Origin: Streptomyces sp. NBC_01260
Lineage (GTDB): Bacteria > Actinomycetota > Actinomycetes > Streptomycetales > Streptomycetaceae
NCBI RefSeq assembly: GCF_036226405.1
Contig: NZ_CP108464.1
Coordinates: 6,882,001-6,946,000, forward strand
Reading direction: 5' to 3'
DNA length: 64,000 bases
Shown: positions 25,859 through 34,736 of the stretch, piece after piece
Layout of the letters: the number at the start of each line of letters is the position of its first letter
How positions within the stretch are numbered: position 1 is the stretch's first letter
Translations under genes and position numbers: made by a program
The notes under the pieces: generated by a model
Database searches by the model: none
Told to the model about the DNA's origin: nothing
Seen by the model: the letters and a program-made list of their open reading frames with translations, nothing else

Positions 25859-26479
25859 ATGGAGTCCGTGCCCCATGCGAACACGAACCTCCGCCGCGCC
25901 CCCGTGCAGCAGCGCAGCGCCGAGCGCCTCGCCCGGATACTCGACGCCTGCGCCGAACTCCTCGACGAGACCGGCTACGAACAGCTCTCGACCCGGGCCG
26001 TGGCCGCACGCGCCGAAGTGCCCATCGGCTCCGTCTACCGGTTCTTCTCCAACAAGCGCGCCCTCGCCGACGCCCTCGCCCTCCGGAACCTGGACAGCTA
26101 CGCCGAGCGCATCACGGCCCGGCTCGATGTCATCGCGTCCGCCGACTGGCGCAGCGCCATCGACGCCGTGCTCGACGAGTACCTGGCGATGAAGCGCTCC
26201 GTACCCGGTTTCGCGCTCGTCGACTTCGGCGCACCGGCGCCCGGCGAGGACCCGGGCGACGACGCCAACCACCGGGTCGCGAGCCGGCTCGCCGACCTCC
26301 TCTGCGGGCATCTGGGCCGCACCTCCGACGAGGATCTGCTGCGTACCGTCCTGGTCTGCGTGGAGGCCACCGACGCCCTGCTCAAACTCGCCTTCCGCAT
26401 CGATCCGTCCGGCGACCGGGCGATCGTCACCGAGACCCGGTTGCTCCTCCAGGCGTATCTGGCGCGCGTGCTGGACTGA
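25859..26479 (+). CDS. TetR-family regulator
   Basis: 206 residues from ATG 25859 (MESVPHAN); AAGGAGG at 25841-25847 serves this start, while a GTG at 25838 lies ahead of it and cannot. HTH at about 25-65 (LSTRAVAARAEVPIGSVYRFFSNKRAL). C-terminal part has the YLAMKRSVPGFALVDFG and ATDALLKLAFR segments of a common actinobacterial subgroup. It precedes, on the same strand, a molybdopterin oxidoreductase whose promoter contains a TetR-like palindrome (26553-26570), suggesting that gene as target. Confidence 0.87.
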   Translation: MESVPHANTNLRRAPVQQRSAERLARILDACAELLDETGYEQLSTRAVAARAEVPIGSVYRFFSNKRALADALALRNLDSYAERITARLDVIASADWRSAIDAVLDEYLAMKRSVPGFALVDFGAPAPGEDPGDDANHRVASRLADLLCGHLGRTSDEDLLRTVLVCVEATDALLKLAFRIDPSGDRAIVTETRLLLQAYLARVLD

Positions 26480-26502
26480 GACCGCCCGGCGCGGAGGGGC
26501 CC

Positions 26503-26522
26503 GCCCGCCCGCAGGGGCGGGC
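26503..26522 (+). terminator. Hairpin after TetR gene
   Basis: GCCCGCCC and GGGCGGGC form a perfect eight-pair stem with a four-base loop, 24 bases after the TetR stop. Confidence 0.55.
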
Positions 26523-26552
26523 AACCGGCTCGCCGCAACACCTCCCCACCAT

Positions 26553-26570
26553 GCGTACCGGTCGGTATGC
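26553..26570. promoter_or_regulatory. TetR-like palindrome before the molybdopterin oxidoreductase
   Basis: GCGTACCGGTCGGTATGC is symmetric at 16 of 18 positions, with the perfect core TACCG-GT-CGGTA. It lies 58-75 bases upstream of the oxidoreductase start. Its ACCGGTCGGTATG half matches 12 of 13 bases of the site at 53329-53341. Confidence 0.5.
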
Positions 26571-26627
26571 TCGGCCCTGCTCGACCGCGTACGCGCGTCA
26601 ACGCTGCCGCCGCCCCGGGGAGGGCCC

Positions 26628-28880
26628 ATGTCGCACGACTCCAGCAGCACCCGCACCGCCCTTCGTATCTGCCCCCTCTGCGAGGCCACCTGCGGACTCA
26701 CCCTCACCATCGAGGGGGCCAGGGTCACCGGCGCCCGCGGCGACCGCGACGATGTGTTCAGCCAGGGCTTCATCTGCCCCAAGGGCGCCTCCATCGGCGG
26801 ACTCGACGAGGATCCCGACCGGCTGCGCACCCCGCTCGTCCGCAAGGACGGTGTCCTGACGGAGGCGAGCTGGAGCGAGGCGTTCGACGTGATCGCCCGC
26901 GCCCTGCCGGCCGTCACCGAGGAGCACGGCCCGCAGGCCGTCGGCGTCGTCCTCGGCAATCCCAATGTGCACACCATGGCCGGGGCCCTCTACCCGTCCG
27001 CCCTGCTCGGCGCCCTGCGGACCCGGGCCCTGTTCACCGCGAGCACCCTGGACCAGATGCCCAAGCACGTCTCCAGCGGGCTGCTCTTCGGCGACCCGAA
27101 CACCATCCCCGTGCCCGACCTCGACCGCACCGGCCATCTGCTGCTGCTCGGCGCCAACCCGCTCGAATCCAACGGCAGCCTCTGCACCGCTCCCGACTTC
27201 CCCGGCAGGCTCAAGGCGCTGCGCCGCCGCGGCGGCAGCCTCACCGTCGTCGACCCGCGCCGCACCCGTACCGCGCGTCTCGCCGACCGGCATGTCGCCA
27301 TCCGTCCCGGAACCGACGCCCTCCTGCTCGCCGCCCTCACCCACGTACTGTTCGAGGAGAAGCTGACCGACCCCGGCGTGCTCGTGGACCACCTCCAGGG
27401 GATCGAGGAAGTCGCCGAAGCGGTGCGGGACTTCTCGCCGGAGGCGGTGTCCGCGGCCTGTGACGTGGACGCCGCGACCATCCGGGCGATCGCGCGGGAG
27501 CTCGCGGCCGCCCCCGCCGCCGCGGTCTACGGCCGTATCGGCAGCTGCACCGTCGAACACGGCACCCTCGCCAGCTGGCTCGTCGACGTCCTCAACATCC
27601 TCACCGGAAACCTCGACCGCCCCGGCGGCGCCCTCTTCCCGCTCTCCGCCACCGCCCGCGCCCCACGACCCGCCGCCCCGGGCAAGGGCTTCGCCCTCGG
27701 GCGCTGGGCGAGCCGGGTCTCCGGGCATCCCGAGGCCAAGGGCGAACTGCCCATCTCCGCACTGGCCGAGGAGATCGCCGTGCCGGGGGAGGGGCGGATC
27801 CGCGCACTGATCGTCCTGGCCGCCAACCCCGTGCTCTCGGCGCCCGACGGCGACCGGCTCGACCGGGCGCTGGCCGACGGGCTCGACTTCATGGTGAGCG
27901 TCGACCCGTACCTCAACGAGACCTCGCGCCACGCCGACGTGGTGCTCCCCCCGCCGCCGCCCTCGCAGAGCGCCCACTTCGACTTCGCGTTCAACACCCT
28001 GTCCGTGCGCAACCAGGTCCGCTACACCCGGCCCGCCGTTCGGCTGGACGCGGACCGGATGGACGAGAGCGAGATCCTCGCCCGGCTCGTCCTGGCCGTC
28101 TCGGGGATGCACGGCGCGGAGCCGGACGCCGTGGACGCCATGGTCATCGACCGGACCCTCGGCAAGACCGTCGCCGACCCCCGCTCGCCCGTGCACGGCC
28201 GGATCCCCGCCGAACTCGCCGCCGCGCTCACCGGCCGCACCGGACCGGAGCGCCGCCTCGACCTGATGCTGCGCCTGGGCCCGTACGGCGACGGCTTCGG
28301 CGCCGACCCCGACGGCCTCACCCTGGAACGGCTGCTCGCCCACCCGCACGGCATCGACCTCGGCCCCCTCACCTCCCGGGTCCCCCAGGTCCTTGCCACC
28401 CGCAGCGGGCGCATCGAACTGCTCCCCGCGCCCATCGCCGCCGATCTGCCCAGGCTGCGCGACGCCCTCGCGGGCCGTACCGACCCCGACGCACTCGTCC
28501 TCATCGGCCGCCGCCACCTGCGCTCCAACAACAGCTGGATGCACAACGTGGCCGCGCTCACCGGCGGTTCCAACGTCTGCACCCTCCAGATGCACCCCGA
28601 GGACGCGGCGCGTCTCGGGCTGGTGGACGGCGCCGTCGCCACCGTCACGGCGGACGGCGGTGAGCTGAGCGCCCCGGTCGAGATCACCGACGGCGTACGG
28701 ACGGGCGTGGTGAGCCTCCCGCACGGCTGGGGGCACAGCCGCCCCGGCACCCGGATGTCCGTCGCCGCCGCGCGGCCCGGCGTCAACGTCAATCAGCTGC
28801 TCGACGGCACCCGGCTCGACCCGCTCTCCGGCACCGCCGTGCTCAACGGCATCCCCGTCACGGTGGCACCTACGCGTTGA
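26628..28880 (+). CDS. Molybdopterin oxidoreductase with N-terminal [4Fe-4S] cluster
   Basis: 750 residues of the DMSO-reductase/formate-dehydrogenase superfamily. Cys15, Cys18, Cys22 and Cys50 (CPLCEATC and FICPKG) ligate a [4Fe-4S] cluster. Cofactor regions are GANPLESNGS, VVDPRRTRTARLAD, AANPVLSAPDGDR and the C-terminal dinucleotide domain (RRHLRSNNSWMHN to LPHGWGHS). No Tat signal, so cytosolic. The position that would hold Sec/Cys in formate dehydrogenases is not obviously Cys, so the substrate is open. Single gene with no redox subunit beside it; probably regulated by the upstream TetR. Confidence 0.93.
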   Translation: MSHDSSSTRTALRICPLCEATCGLTLTIEGARVTGARGDRDDVFSQGFICPKGASIGGLDEDPDRLRTPLVRKDGVLTEASWSEAFDVIARALPAVTEEHGPQAVGVVLGNPNVHTMAGALYPSALLGALRTRALFTASTLDQMPKHVSSGLLFGDPNTIPVPDLDRTGHLLLLGANPLESNGSLCTAPDFPGRLKALRRRGGSLTVVDPRRTRTARLADRHVAIRPGTDALLLAALTHVLFEEKLTDPGVLVDHLQGIEEVAEAVRDFSPEAVSAACDVDAATIRAIARELAAAPAAAVYGRIGSCTVEHGTLASWLVDVLNILTGNLDRPGGALFPLSATARAPRPAAPGKGFALGRWASRVSGHPEAKGELPISALAEEIAVPGEGRIRALIVLAANPVLSAPDGDRLDRALADGLDFMVSVDPYLNETSRHADVVLPPPPPSQSAHFDFAFNTLSVRNQVRYTRPAVRLDADRMDESEILARLVLAVSGMHGAEPDAVDAMVIDRTLGKTVADPRSPVHGRIPAELAAALTGRTGPERRLDLMLRLGPYGDGFGADPDGLTLERLLAHPHGIDLGPLTSRVPQVLATRSGRIELLPAPIAADLPRLRDALAGRTDPDALVLIGRRHLRSNNSWMHNVAALTGGSNVCTLQMHPEDAARLGLVDGAVATVTADGGELSAPVEITDGVRTGVVSLPHGWGHSRPGTRMSVAAARPGVNVNQLLDGTRLDPLSGTAVLNGIPVTVAPTR

Positions 28881-29000
28881 CCTGGGGTTTTGCTCGTATT
28901 GCTCGCATGTCAACGTCTTGTTAACGCCGTATGGCGCGCCCTAACGTCATCCGAACCGCCGGCTCCGGTGGGAGTTCAAGGGTGAACGATAGGTATCCAT

Positions 29001-30461
29001 ATGCTGACCATCCTCGGCTTTGCCATGATCACTACCTTTCTGGTTCTGATCATGATGAAGAAGATGTCGCCGATCGCGGCTCTCGTCCTGATCCCCGCGC
29101 TGTTCTGCGTGGCCGTCGGGCAGGGTGCGAAGCTCGGGGACTACGTCATCGACGGCGTCGGCAACCTGGCCCCGACCGCCGCCATGCTGATGTTCGCGAT
29201 TCTCTACTTCGGCGTGATGATCGACGTCGGGCTCTTCGACCCGATCGTGCGGGGCATCCTGCGCTTCTGCAGGGCGGACCCGATGCGGATCGTCGTCGGT
29301 ACCGCGGTGCTCGCCGCGATCGTCTCGCTGGACGGCGACGGCTCCACCACGTTCATGATCACCGTCTCGGCGATGTATCCGCTCTACAAGCGCCTGAAGA
29401 TGAGCCTGGTGGTGATGACCGGCGTCGCCGCCACGGCGAACGGCGTCATGAACACCCTGCCCTGGGGCGGTCCGACGGCCCGTGCCGCCACCGCGCTCAA
29501 GCTGGACGCGAGCGCCATCTTCGTCCCGATGATCCCGGCCCTCGGCGTCGGGCTGCTCGCCGTTCTCCTGCTGGCCGTCGTCCTGGGCCGGCGCGAGCGC
29601 AGGCGGCTCGGCACGCTCACCCTCGACGAGGCCCTGGCGACCGGCACGGACACCGGAACGGAGGCCGTTCTCGTCGGCGCGACCGGTGGCGGCGACCGCC
29701 TGCGCAAGAACTCCGGCGGGGCCGGTGCCGGCGGCACGGCGCCCGCCGACATCTCAGGCGGAGTCGCTGCGGGCGGCACGGCGCCCGGCGACCGGGACGA
29801 AGCGGCCGACGACGGCGGTTTCAAGGGCCTCGACCCGCACCGCGCCACCCTGCGGCCGAAGCTCTACTGGTTCAACGCCGCCCTCACCATCGCCCTGCTC
29901 ACCGCGATGATCATGGAACTGATGCCGATCCCGGTGCTCTTCCTCCTCGGCGCGGCCCTCGCCCTCACCGTCAACTTCCCCCACATGCCCGACCAGCGTG
30001 CCCGGATCGCCGCCCACGCCGACAACGTCCTCAACGTCTCCGGCATGGTCTTCGCCGCCGCCGTCTTCACCGGCGTCCTGTCCGGCACCGGCATGGTCGA
30101 CCACATGGCCGACTGGCTGGTCGGCGCGATCCCGGACGGCATGGGACCGCACATGGCCCTCGTCACCGGCGTACTGAGCATCCCGCTCACGTACTTCATG
30201 TCCAACGACGGCTTCTACTTCGGTGTCGTGCCCGTGCTCGCCGAGGCCGGTGCCGCGCACGGCGTCTCCCCGCTGGAGATCGCCCGCGCCTCCCTGGTCG
30301 GCCAGCCCCTGCACATGTCGTCCCCGCTGGTGCCCGCCGTCTACGTCCTGGTCGGCATGGCCAAGGTCGAGTTCGGCGACCACACCCGGTTCACCGTCAA
30401 ATGGGCCGCGATCACCTCGCTGGTGGTGCTCGGCGCCGGGCTGCTGTTCGGGATCATCTGA
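29001..30461 (+). CDS. CitMHS-family citrate-metal/proton symporter
   Basis: 486 residues with about twelve membrane spans. Family sequence includes MLMFAILYFGVMIDVGLFDP, VSLDGDGSTTFMI, TANGVMNTLPWGGPTARAA and YFMSNDGFYFGVVPVLAEAG. CitMHS members import citrate complexed with Mg2+ or Ca2+/Fe3+. A Gly/Ala/Thr-rich cytoplasmic loop (about 220-280) separates the two halves and is the variable part. A strong terminator follows, so the gene is transcribed alone. No CitAB-type two-component pair is adjacent, so its control is unclear. Confidence 0.93.
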   Translation: MLTILGFAMITTFLVLIMMKKMSPIAALVLIPALFCVAVGQGAKLGDYVIDGVGNLAPTAAMLMFAILYFGVMIDVGLFDPIVRGILRFCRADPMRIVVGTAVLAAIVSLDGDGSTTFMITVSAMYPLYKRLKMSLVVMTGVAATANGVMNTLPWGGPTARAATALKLDASAIFVPMIPALGVGLLAVLLLAVVLGRRERRRLGTLTLDEALATGTDTGTEAVLVGATGGGDRLRKNSGGAGAGGTAPADISGGVAAGGTAPGDRDEAADDGGFKGLDPHRATLRPKLYWFNAALTIALLTAMIMELMPIPVLFLLGAALALTVNFPHMPDQRARIAAHADNVLNVSGMVFAAAVFTGVLSGTGMVDHMADWLVGAIPDGMGPHMALVTGVLSIPLTYFMSNDGFYFGVVPVLAEAGAAHGVSPLEIARASLVGQPLHMSSPLVPAVYVLVGMAKVEFGDHTRFTVKWAAITSLVVLGAGLLFGII

Positions 30462-30474
30462 CCCACGACCGGCA

Positions 30475-30514
30475 CCACCGGGCCCGGCCGGATCCGTACC
30501 GGACGGCCCGGTGG
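30475..30514 (+). terminator. Terminator after the citrate symporter
   Basis: CCACCGGGCC (30475-30484) pairs perfectly with GGCCCGGTGG (30505-30514); an inner CCGG/CCGG stem tops it. Thirteen bases beyond the stop codon. Confidence 0.78.
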
Positions 30515-30676
30515 CGCCCTGCCCGAACCGGAACCCCACCTGGCACTTCGGACCCGGCAACCTCAGTACCCGGCAACCTTTGCGCGAGTCATTCCCTCAC
30601 CCCGCCCGGTGGGTTAATTTCAGGCCACTGCTGCCGCTCCCCACCGCTCCACCACCATCCTTCCGGGCGGAACCAC

Positions 30677-32035
30677 ATGACTCGCGCCATCACTCTGAAC
30701 AATGTCAGCAAGGCGTACGGGCGGTCCTCGCGCGCCGTCGACCGTCTCTCGCTCTCCATCGACCCGGGCGAGTTCGTGGTCCTGCTGGGTCCCTCGGGCT
30801 GCGGCAAATCGACCGTGCTCCGCATGATCGCCGGTCTTGAGGACGTCTCCGAGGGCGAGGTACTGCTCGACGGTGAACCGGCCAACCACCTCACGCCCCG
30901 CGAACGCTCCATGGCCATGGTCTTCCAGAACTTCGCGCTGTACCCGACCATGACGAACCGGGCCAACATCGGCTTCCCGCTGAAGCTGGAGAACCCGCGC
31001 CAGGACCACAGCGAGCGGATCGAGAACACGGCCAGGATGCTCGGTATCGAGAGCGTCCTGGACCGGCTCCCCGGCCAGCTCTCCGGCGGGGAGCGCCAGC
31101 GGGTCGCCATGGGCCGGGCCATTTCGCGCCAGCCCTCCGCCTTCCTGATGGACGAGCCGCTCTCCAACCTCGACGCGAAGCTCCGCAACCATCTGCGCGC
31201 CGAGATATCCCAGCTCACCAAGGAACTCGGTGTCACCACGGTCTACGTGACCCACGACCAGGCCGAGGCGATGTCGCTCGGCCACCGGGTCGCCGTGATG
31301 CGCGGGGGAGTGCTCCAGCAGGTCAGCCCGCCGCGCGAGGTGTACGCCCTGCCGGAGAACGTGTTCGTCGCCGCGTTCATCGGCACCCCGCGGATCAACC
31401 TGCTCCAGGCCGTCGTCCACGCGCCCCTGGAGGGGCGGATGTCGATCGACCTCGGCCGCCAGCGCCTTCCGCTGCCCGAACCGCTCAGCCCCGACCACCA
31501 GTTGCTCCGCATCCAGCAGGGCCGCCGGATCATCGTCGGACTGCGCTCCGAAGCGGTCCGGATCGCCCCGCCCAGCCAGGCCCGCCCCGGCGAGGTCGCG
31601 CTCAGCGGCATCGTCGAACACGTCGAGTACCAGGGCCACGAGGCGCTGGTCCACCTCAACACCGGCTCACAGCCCGCCGTGGTGCCGGATCTGGAATCCG
31701 CCCGCCCGGAGCACGGCGCCCCGCGCAGGCGCCGCGGCGCCGCAGGCGGGGCCGGCGTGCTGGAGCGGCTCAAGGAACGCGCCACCGGGCACATCGGCGG
31801 TCCCGCCGTCGCCCTGGACGAGCGTGGCCCCGAGGTGCTGCCGCCGGGGGCGCGCAGCCCCGACCGCCCCGCGGTCACGGCCAGCGACCTGGTGGTGCGC
31901 ACCGGCCCCGACATGCGGCTGCGCACCGGAGGGCAGGTCCCGCTCCTGGTGGACCTGGCGCACCTGTACGTCTTCGACCACCAGGGGCGCCGGATCTGCC
32001 CGCTGCCGAAGGACGTCCCGGGACTGGACATGTAA
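30677..32035 (+). CDS. MalK/UgpC-type ABC ATPase with enlarged C-terminal domain
   Basis: 452 residues, about 75 longer than MsiK-type sugar ATPases. The nucleotide-binding domain is canonical: GPSGCGKST Walker A, LSGGERQRVAMGRA signature, FLMDEPLSNLDAKLR Walker B, VTHDQAEAMS H-loop. The TOBE/regulatory part (from about 240) carries an extra Arg/Gly/Glu-rich insertion around 335-385 (ARPEHGAPRRRRGAAGG and following). No permease or binding-protein gene is near, so it must serve transporters encoded elsewhere, as MsiK does. Start ATG 30677; own promoter region of 160 bases after the citrate-transporter terminator. Confidence 0.88.
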   Translation: MTRAITLNNVSKAYGRSSRAVDRLSLSIDPGEFVVLLGPSGCGKSTVLRMIAGLEDVSEGEVLLDGEPANHLTPRERSMAMVFQNFALYPTMTNRANIGFPLKLENPRQDHSERIENTARMLGIESVLDRLPGQLSGGERQRVAMGRAISRQPSAFLMDEPLSNLDAKLRNHLRAEISQLTKELGVTTVYVTHDQAEAMSLGHRVAVMRGGVLQQVSPPREVYALPENVFVAAFIGTPRINLLQAVVHAPLEGRMSIDLGRQRLPLPEPLSPDHQLLRIQQGRRIIVGLRSEAVRIAPPSQARPGEVALSGIVEHVEYQGHEALVHLNTGSQPAVVPDLESARPEHGAPRRRRGAAGGAGVLERLKERATGHIGGPAVALDERGPEVLPPGARSPDRPAVTASDLVVRTGPDMRLRTGGQVPLLVDLAHLYVFDHQGRRICPLPKDVPGLDM

Positions 32036-32048
32036 AGCGGCCGGACGT

Positions 32049-32074
32049 GCGGGGCGGCCGGAAGGCCGCCCCGC
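32049..32074 (+). terminator. Terminator after ABC ATPase
   Basis: GCGGGGCGGCC and GGCCGCCCCGC form an 11-pair perfect stem with a GGAA tetraloop, 14 bases after the stop codon. Confidence 0.75.
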
Positions 32075-32132
32075 GCACCCGGGATGAAGGCGAACCGCCG
32101 GCCCACGCGTGAGCAGTGTCTCTGGCGCCTGA

Positions 32133-32151
32133 AAACTAACAGCGCTAGTTT
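32133..32151. promoter_or_regulatory. TetR operator before the aldehyde/alcohol dehydrogenase operon
   Basis: AAACTAACAGCGCTAGTTT: outer arms AAACTA and TAGTTT are perfectly inverted. It matches 15 of 19 bases of the site at 38093-38111 beside a TetR gene, giving the shared pattern AACTARCAGYGCTARTT. Located 47-65 bases upstream of the aldehyde dehydrogenase start. Confidence 0.7.
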
Positions 32152-32197
32152 GGGGCCCGGACGACCATGTCCGTCATCGTGCCCGGGAGGAACAGCC

Positions 32198-33592
32198 ATG
32201 AAGGCCCACGACGGTATGTACATCGGCGGCGAATGGCGGCGGGCCGCCGGAGCGGACACGATCGCGGTCGTGAACCCGGCGGACGAGCAGGTCATCGCCC
32301 ACGTCCCGGCCGGAACGGCGGCCGATGTCGATGACGCGGTACGGGCCGCGCGCGCCGCGTTCCCCGGCTGGGCCGCGACCCCGCCGGCCGAGCGCGCCGC
32401 CCGGATCGGCGCACTGCGTGACGTGCTGGCCGCCCGCAGGGACGAGATCGCCGGGACGGTCACCGCCGAACTGGGCTCACCGCTGCCGATGTCGCAGACG
32501 GTGCACGCGGGGGTGCCGGTGCTGGTGGCCGGCTCGTACGCCGAACTGGCCGCGACGTACGCCTTCGAGGAGCGGCACGGCAACTCCACCGTGCTGCTGG
32601 AGCCCGTCGGTGTGGTCGGCGCGATCACCCCGTGGAACTACCCGCTGCACCAGATCGTCGCCAAGGTCGCCCCCGCGCTCGCCGCGGGCTGCACCGTCGT
32701 CCTCAAGCCCGCCGAGGACACCCCGCTCACCGCGCAGCTCTTCGCCGAGGCCACCGCGGAGGCCGGTCTGCCCGCCGGTGTCTTCAACCTGGTCACCGGC
32801 CTCGGCCCGGTCGCCGGACAGGCCCTCGCCGCGCACGAGGACGTCGATCTGGTCTCCTTCACCGGCTCCACCGCCGTCGGGAAGCGGATCGGCGCCACCG
32901 CGGGCGGCGCGGTCAAGCGCGTCGCCCTGGAGCTCGGCGGGAAGTCCGCCAACGTGATCCTGCCCGGCGCCGATCTCGCCAGGGCGGTCAACGTCGGCGT
33001 CGCCAACGTGATGTCCAACTCCGGCCAGACGTGCAGCGCCTGGACCCGGATGCTGGTGGACGCCGAGCGGTACGAGGAGGCCGTCGCCCTGGCCGCGGCG
33101 GCCGTCGCCAAGTACGTACCCGGCGAACGGGTCGGCCCGCTCGTCAACGCCAAGCAGCGGGACCGGGTGCGCGGCTACATCGAGAAGGGCATCGAGGAGG
33201 GCGCCCGCGTCGTCGCGGGCGGCCCCGAGGCGCCGCTCGGTACGGGCTACTACGTCAGCCCCACGGTCTTCGCCGACGTCACCCCGGAGATGACCATTGC
33301 CCAGGAGGAGATCTTCGGTCCGGTCATCTCGATCCTGAAGTACGAGGACGAGGACGACGCGCTGCGGATCGCCAACGGCACCGTGTACGGCCTCGCCGGA
33401 GCCGTCTGGGCCGCCGACGACGCGCAGGCCGTCGCCTTCGCCCGCCGGATGGACACCGGACAGGTCGACATCAACGGCGGCCGGTTCAACCCGCTCGCCC
33501 CCTTCGGCGGCTACAAGCAGTCCGGCGTCGGCCGCGAACTGGGTCTCCACGGCCTCGCGGAGTACCTGCAGACCAAGTCCCTCCAGTTCTGA
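32198..33592 (+). CDS. NAD(P)-dependent aldehyde dehydrogenase
   Basis: 464 residues, ALDH superfamily. Oxidises an aldehyde to the acid. Visible: [11 protein letters not shown] cofactor loop, [12 protein letters not shown], catalytic Glu in LELGGKSAN, catalytic Cys in [12 protein letters not shown], and EEIFGPV. The start at 32198 has GGGAGG at 32185-32190; upstream in-frame ATG codons lack one and would cross the operator. First gene of an operon with a zinc alcohol dehydrogenase; the operator at 32133 links it to the TetR gene at 37392-38066. Confidence 0.94.
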   Translation: MKAHDGMYIGGEWRRAAGADTIAVVNPADEQVIAHVPAGTAADVDDAVRAARAAFPGWAATPPAERAARIGALRDVLAARRDEIAGTVTAELGSPLPMSQTVHAGVPVLVAGSYAELAATYAFEERHGNSTVLLEPVGVVGAITPWNYPLHQIVAKVAPALAAGCTVVLKPAEDTPLTAQLFAEATAEAGLPAGVFNLVTGLGPVAGQALAAHEDVDLVSFTGSTAVGKRIGATAGGAVKRVALELGGKSANVILPGADLARAVNVGVANVMSNSGQTCSAWTRMLVDAERYEEAVALAAAAVAKYVPGERVGPLVNAKQRDRVRGYIEKGIEEGARVVAGGPEAPLGTGYYVSPTVFADVTPEMTIAQEEIFGPVISILKYEDEDDALRIANGTVYGLAGAVWAADDAQAVAFARRMDTGQVDINGGRFNPLAPFGGYKQSGVGRELGLHGLAEYLQTKSLQF

Positions 33593-33656
33593 GCCGGTTC
33601 CCCGAGCCCGCTTGCCGCGCATTTCTCAACTCTCCCCCTCAGCAAGGAGCCAGTCC

Positions 33657-34736
33657 GTGGTCCGCGCCGCCGTACTGTCCGCCGTCGGAGCTCCGCTGGA
33701 GATCGCCGACATCGCCCTTCCGGAGCCCGGTCCCGGCCAGGTGCGCGTCCGTCTCGCCGCCGCCGGGGTCTGCCACTCCGACCTCTCGCTGTCCAACGGC
33801 ACGATGCGGGTGCCGGTGCCCGCGGTCCTCGGCCATGAGGGAGCGGGCACCGTCGTCTCCGTGGGCGACGGCGTCACCCGGGTCGCACCCGGCGACGGAG
33901 TGGTGCTCAACTGGGCGCCGTCCTGCGGAAGCTGTCACCACTGCGGGATCGGCGAGGTCTGGCTCTGCGTCAACGCCCTGACCGGGGCGGCGAACATCCA
34001 CGCCCACACCGCCGACGGCACCGAGCTGCACCCGGGGCTGAACGTCGCCGCCTTCGCACAGGAGACCGTCGTCGCCGCGAACTGCGTGCTGCCCGCCCCG
34101 GACGGCATCCCGCTCACCGACGCCGCCCTGCTCGGCTGCGCGGTGCTGACCGGGTACGGCGCGGTGCACCACAGCGCGCGGGTCCGCACGGGTGAGTCCG
34201 TCGTCGTGTTCGGCATCGGCGGCGTGGGCCTCGCGGTGCTCCAGTCCGCCCGGATCGCGGGCGCCTCGCGGATCATCGCGGTGGACGTCTCCCCGGAGAA
34301 GGAGGAGCTGGCCCGGCAGGCGGGCGCCACCGACTACGTCATCGCCTCCGCCACCACACCCCGCGAGATCCGCGGGCTCACCGGCGGCCAGGGCGCGGAC
34401 GTCGCGATCGAGTGCGTCGGCCGGGCCGCCACCATCCGCGCCGCCTGGGAGTCCACCCGCAGGGGCGGCCGCACCACGGTCGTCGGCATCGGCGGCAAGG
34501 ACCAGGAGGTGACCTTCAACGCCCTGGAGATCTTCCACTGGGGCCGGTCCCTGACGGGCTGCGTGTACGGAAACAGCGACCCGGCCCGCGATCTGCCGGT
34601 GCTGGCCGACCACATCAGGGCGGGCCGTTTCGACCTCTCCATGATGGTCACCGAACGGATCGCGCTGGACGGCATCCCGGCCGCCTTCGACCACATGATC
34701 GCCGGCAAGGGCGGCCGGGCCCTGGTGGTCTTCTAG
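33657..34736 (+). CDS. Zinc-dependent alcohol dehydrogenase (class III type)
   Basis: 359 residues from GTG 33657 with AAGGAG seven bases upstream. Catalytic zinc ligands: Cys in GVCHSD, His in GHEGAG; structural zinc lobe CGSCHHCGIGEVWLC has four Cys. Rossmann motif GIGGVGLAVLQSA. Family members oxidise alcohols with NAD. Follows the aldehyde dehydrogenase by 64 bases, so alcohol to aldehyde to acid could be done by this pair. Its TAG stop overlaps the TAG stop of the convergent PPK2 gene (CTAG at 34733-34736). Confidence 0.93.
   Translation: MVRAAVLSAVGAPLEIADIALPEPGPGQVRVRLAAAGVCHSDLSLSNGTMRVPVPAVLGHEGAGTVVSVGDGVTRVAPGDGVVLNWAPSCGSCHHCGIGEVWLCVNALTGAANIHAHTADGTELHPGLNVAAFAQETVVAANCVLPAPDGIPLTDAALLGCAVLTGYGAVHHSARVRTGESVVVFGIGGVGLAVLQSARIAGASRIIAVDVSPEKEELARQAGATDYVIASATTPREIRGLTGGQGADVAIECVGRAATIRAAWESTRRGGRTTVVGIGGKDQEVTFNALEIFHWGRSLTGCVYGNSDPARDLPVLADHIRAGRFDLSMMVTERIALDGIPAAFDHMIAGKGGRALVVF

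Noticed and set aside
26598..28913. A 771-codon minus-strand frame opposite the molybdopterin oxidoreductase
   Set aside because: Mirror frame of a well-defined gene with Gly/Glu/Val-rich sequence and no ribosome site.
28931..32035. Apparent 1034-residue plus-strand protein ending in an ABC ATPase
   Set aside because: Everything before 30677 in this frame is an Arg/Pro shadow of the citrate symporter gene; the ATPase starts at 30677 after a terminator.
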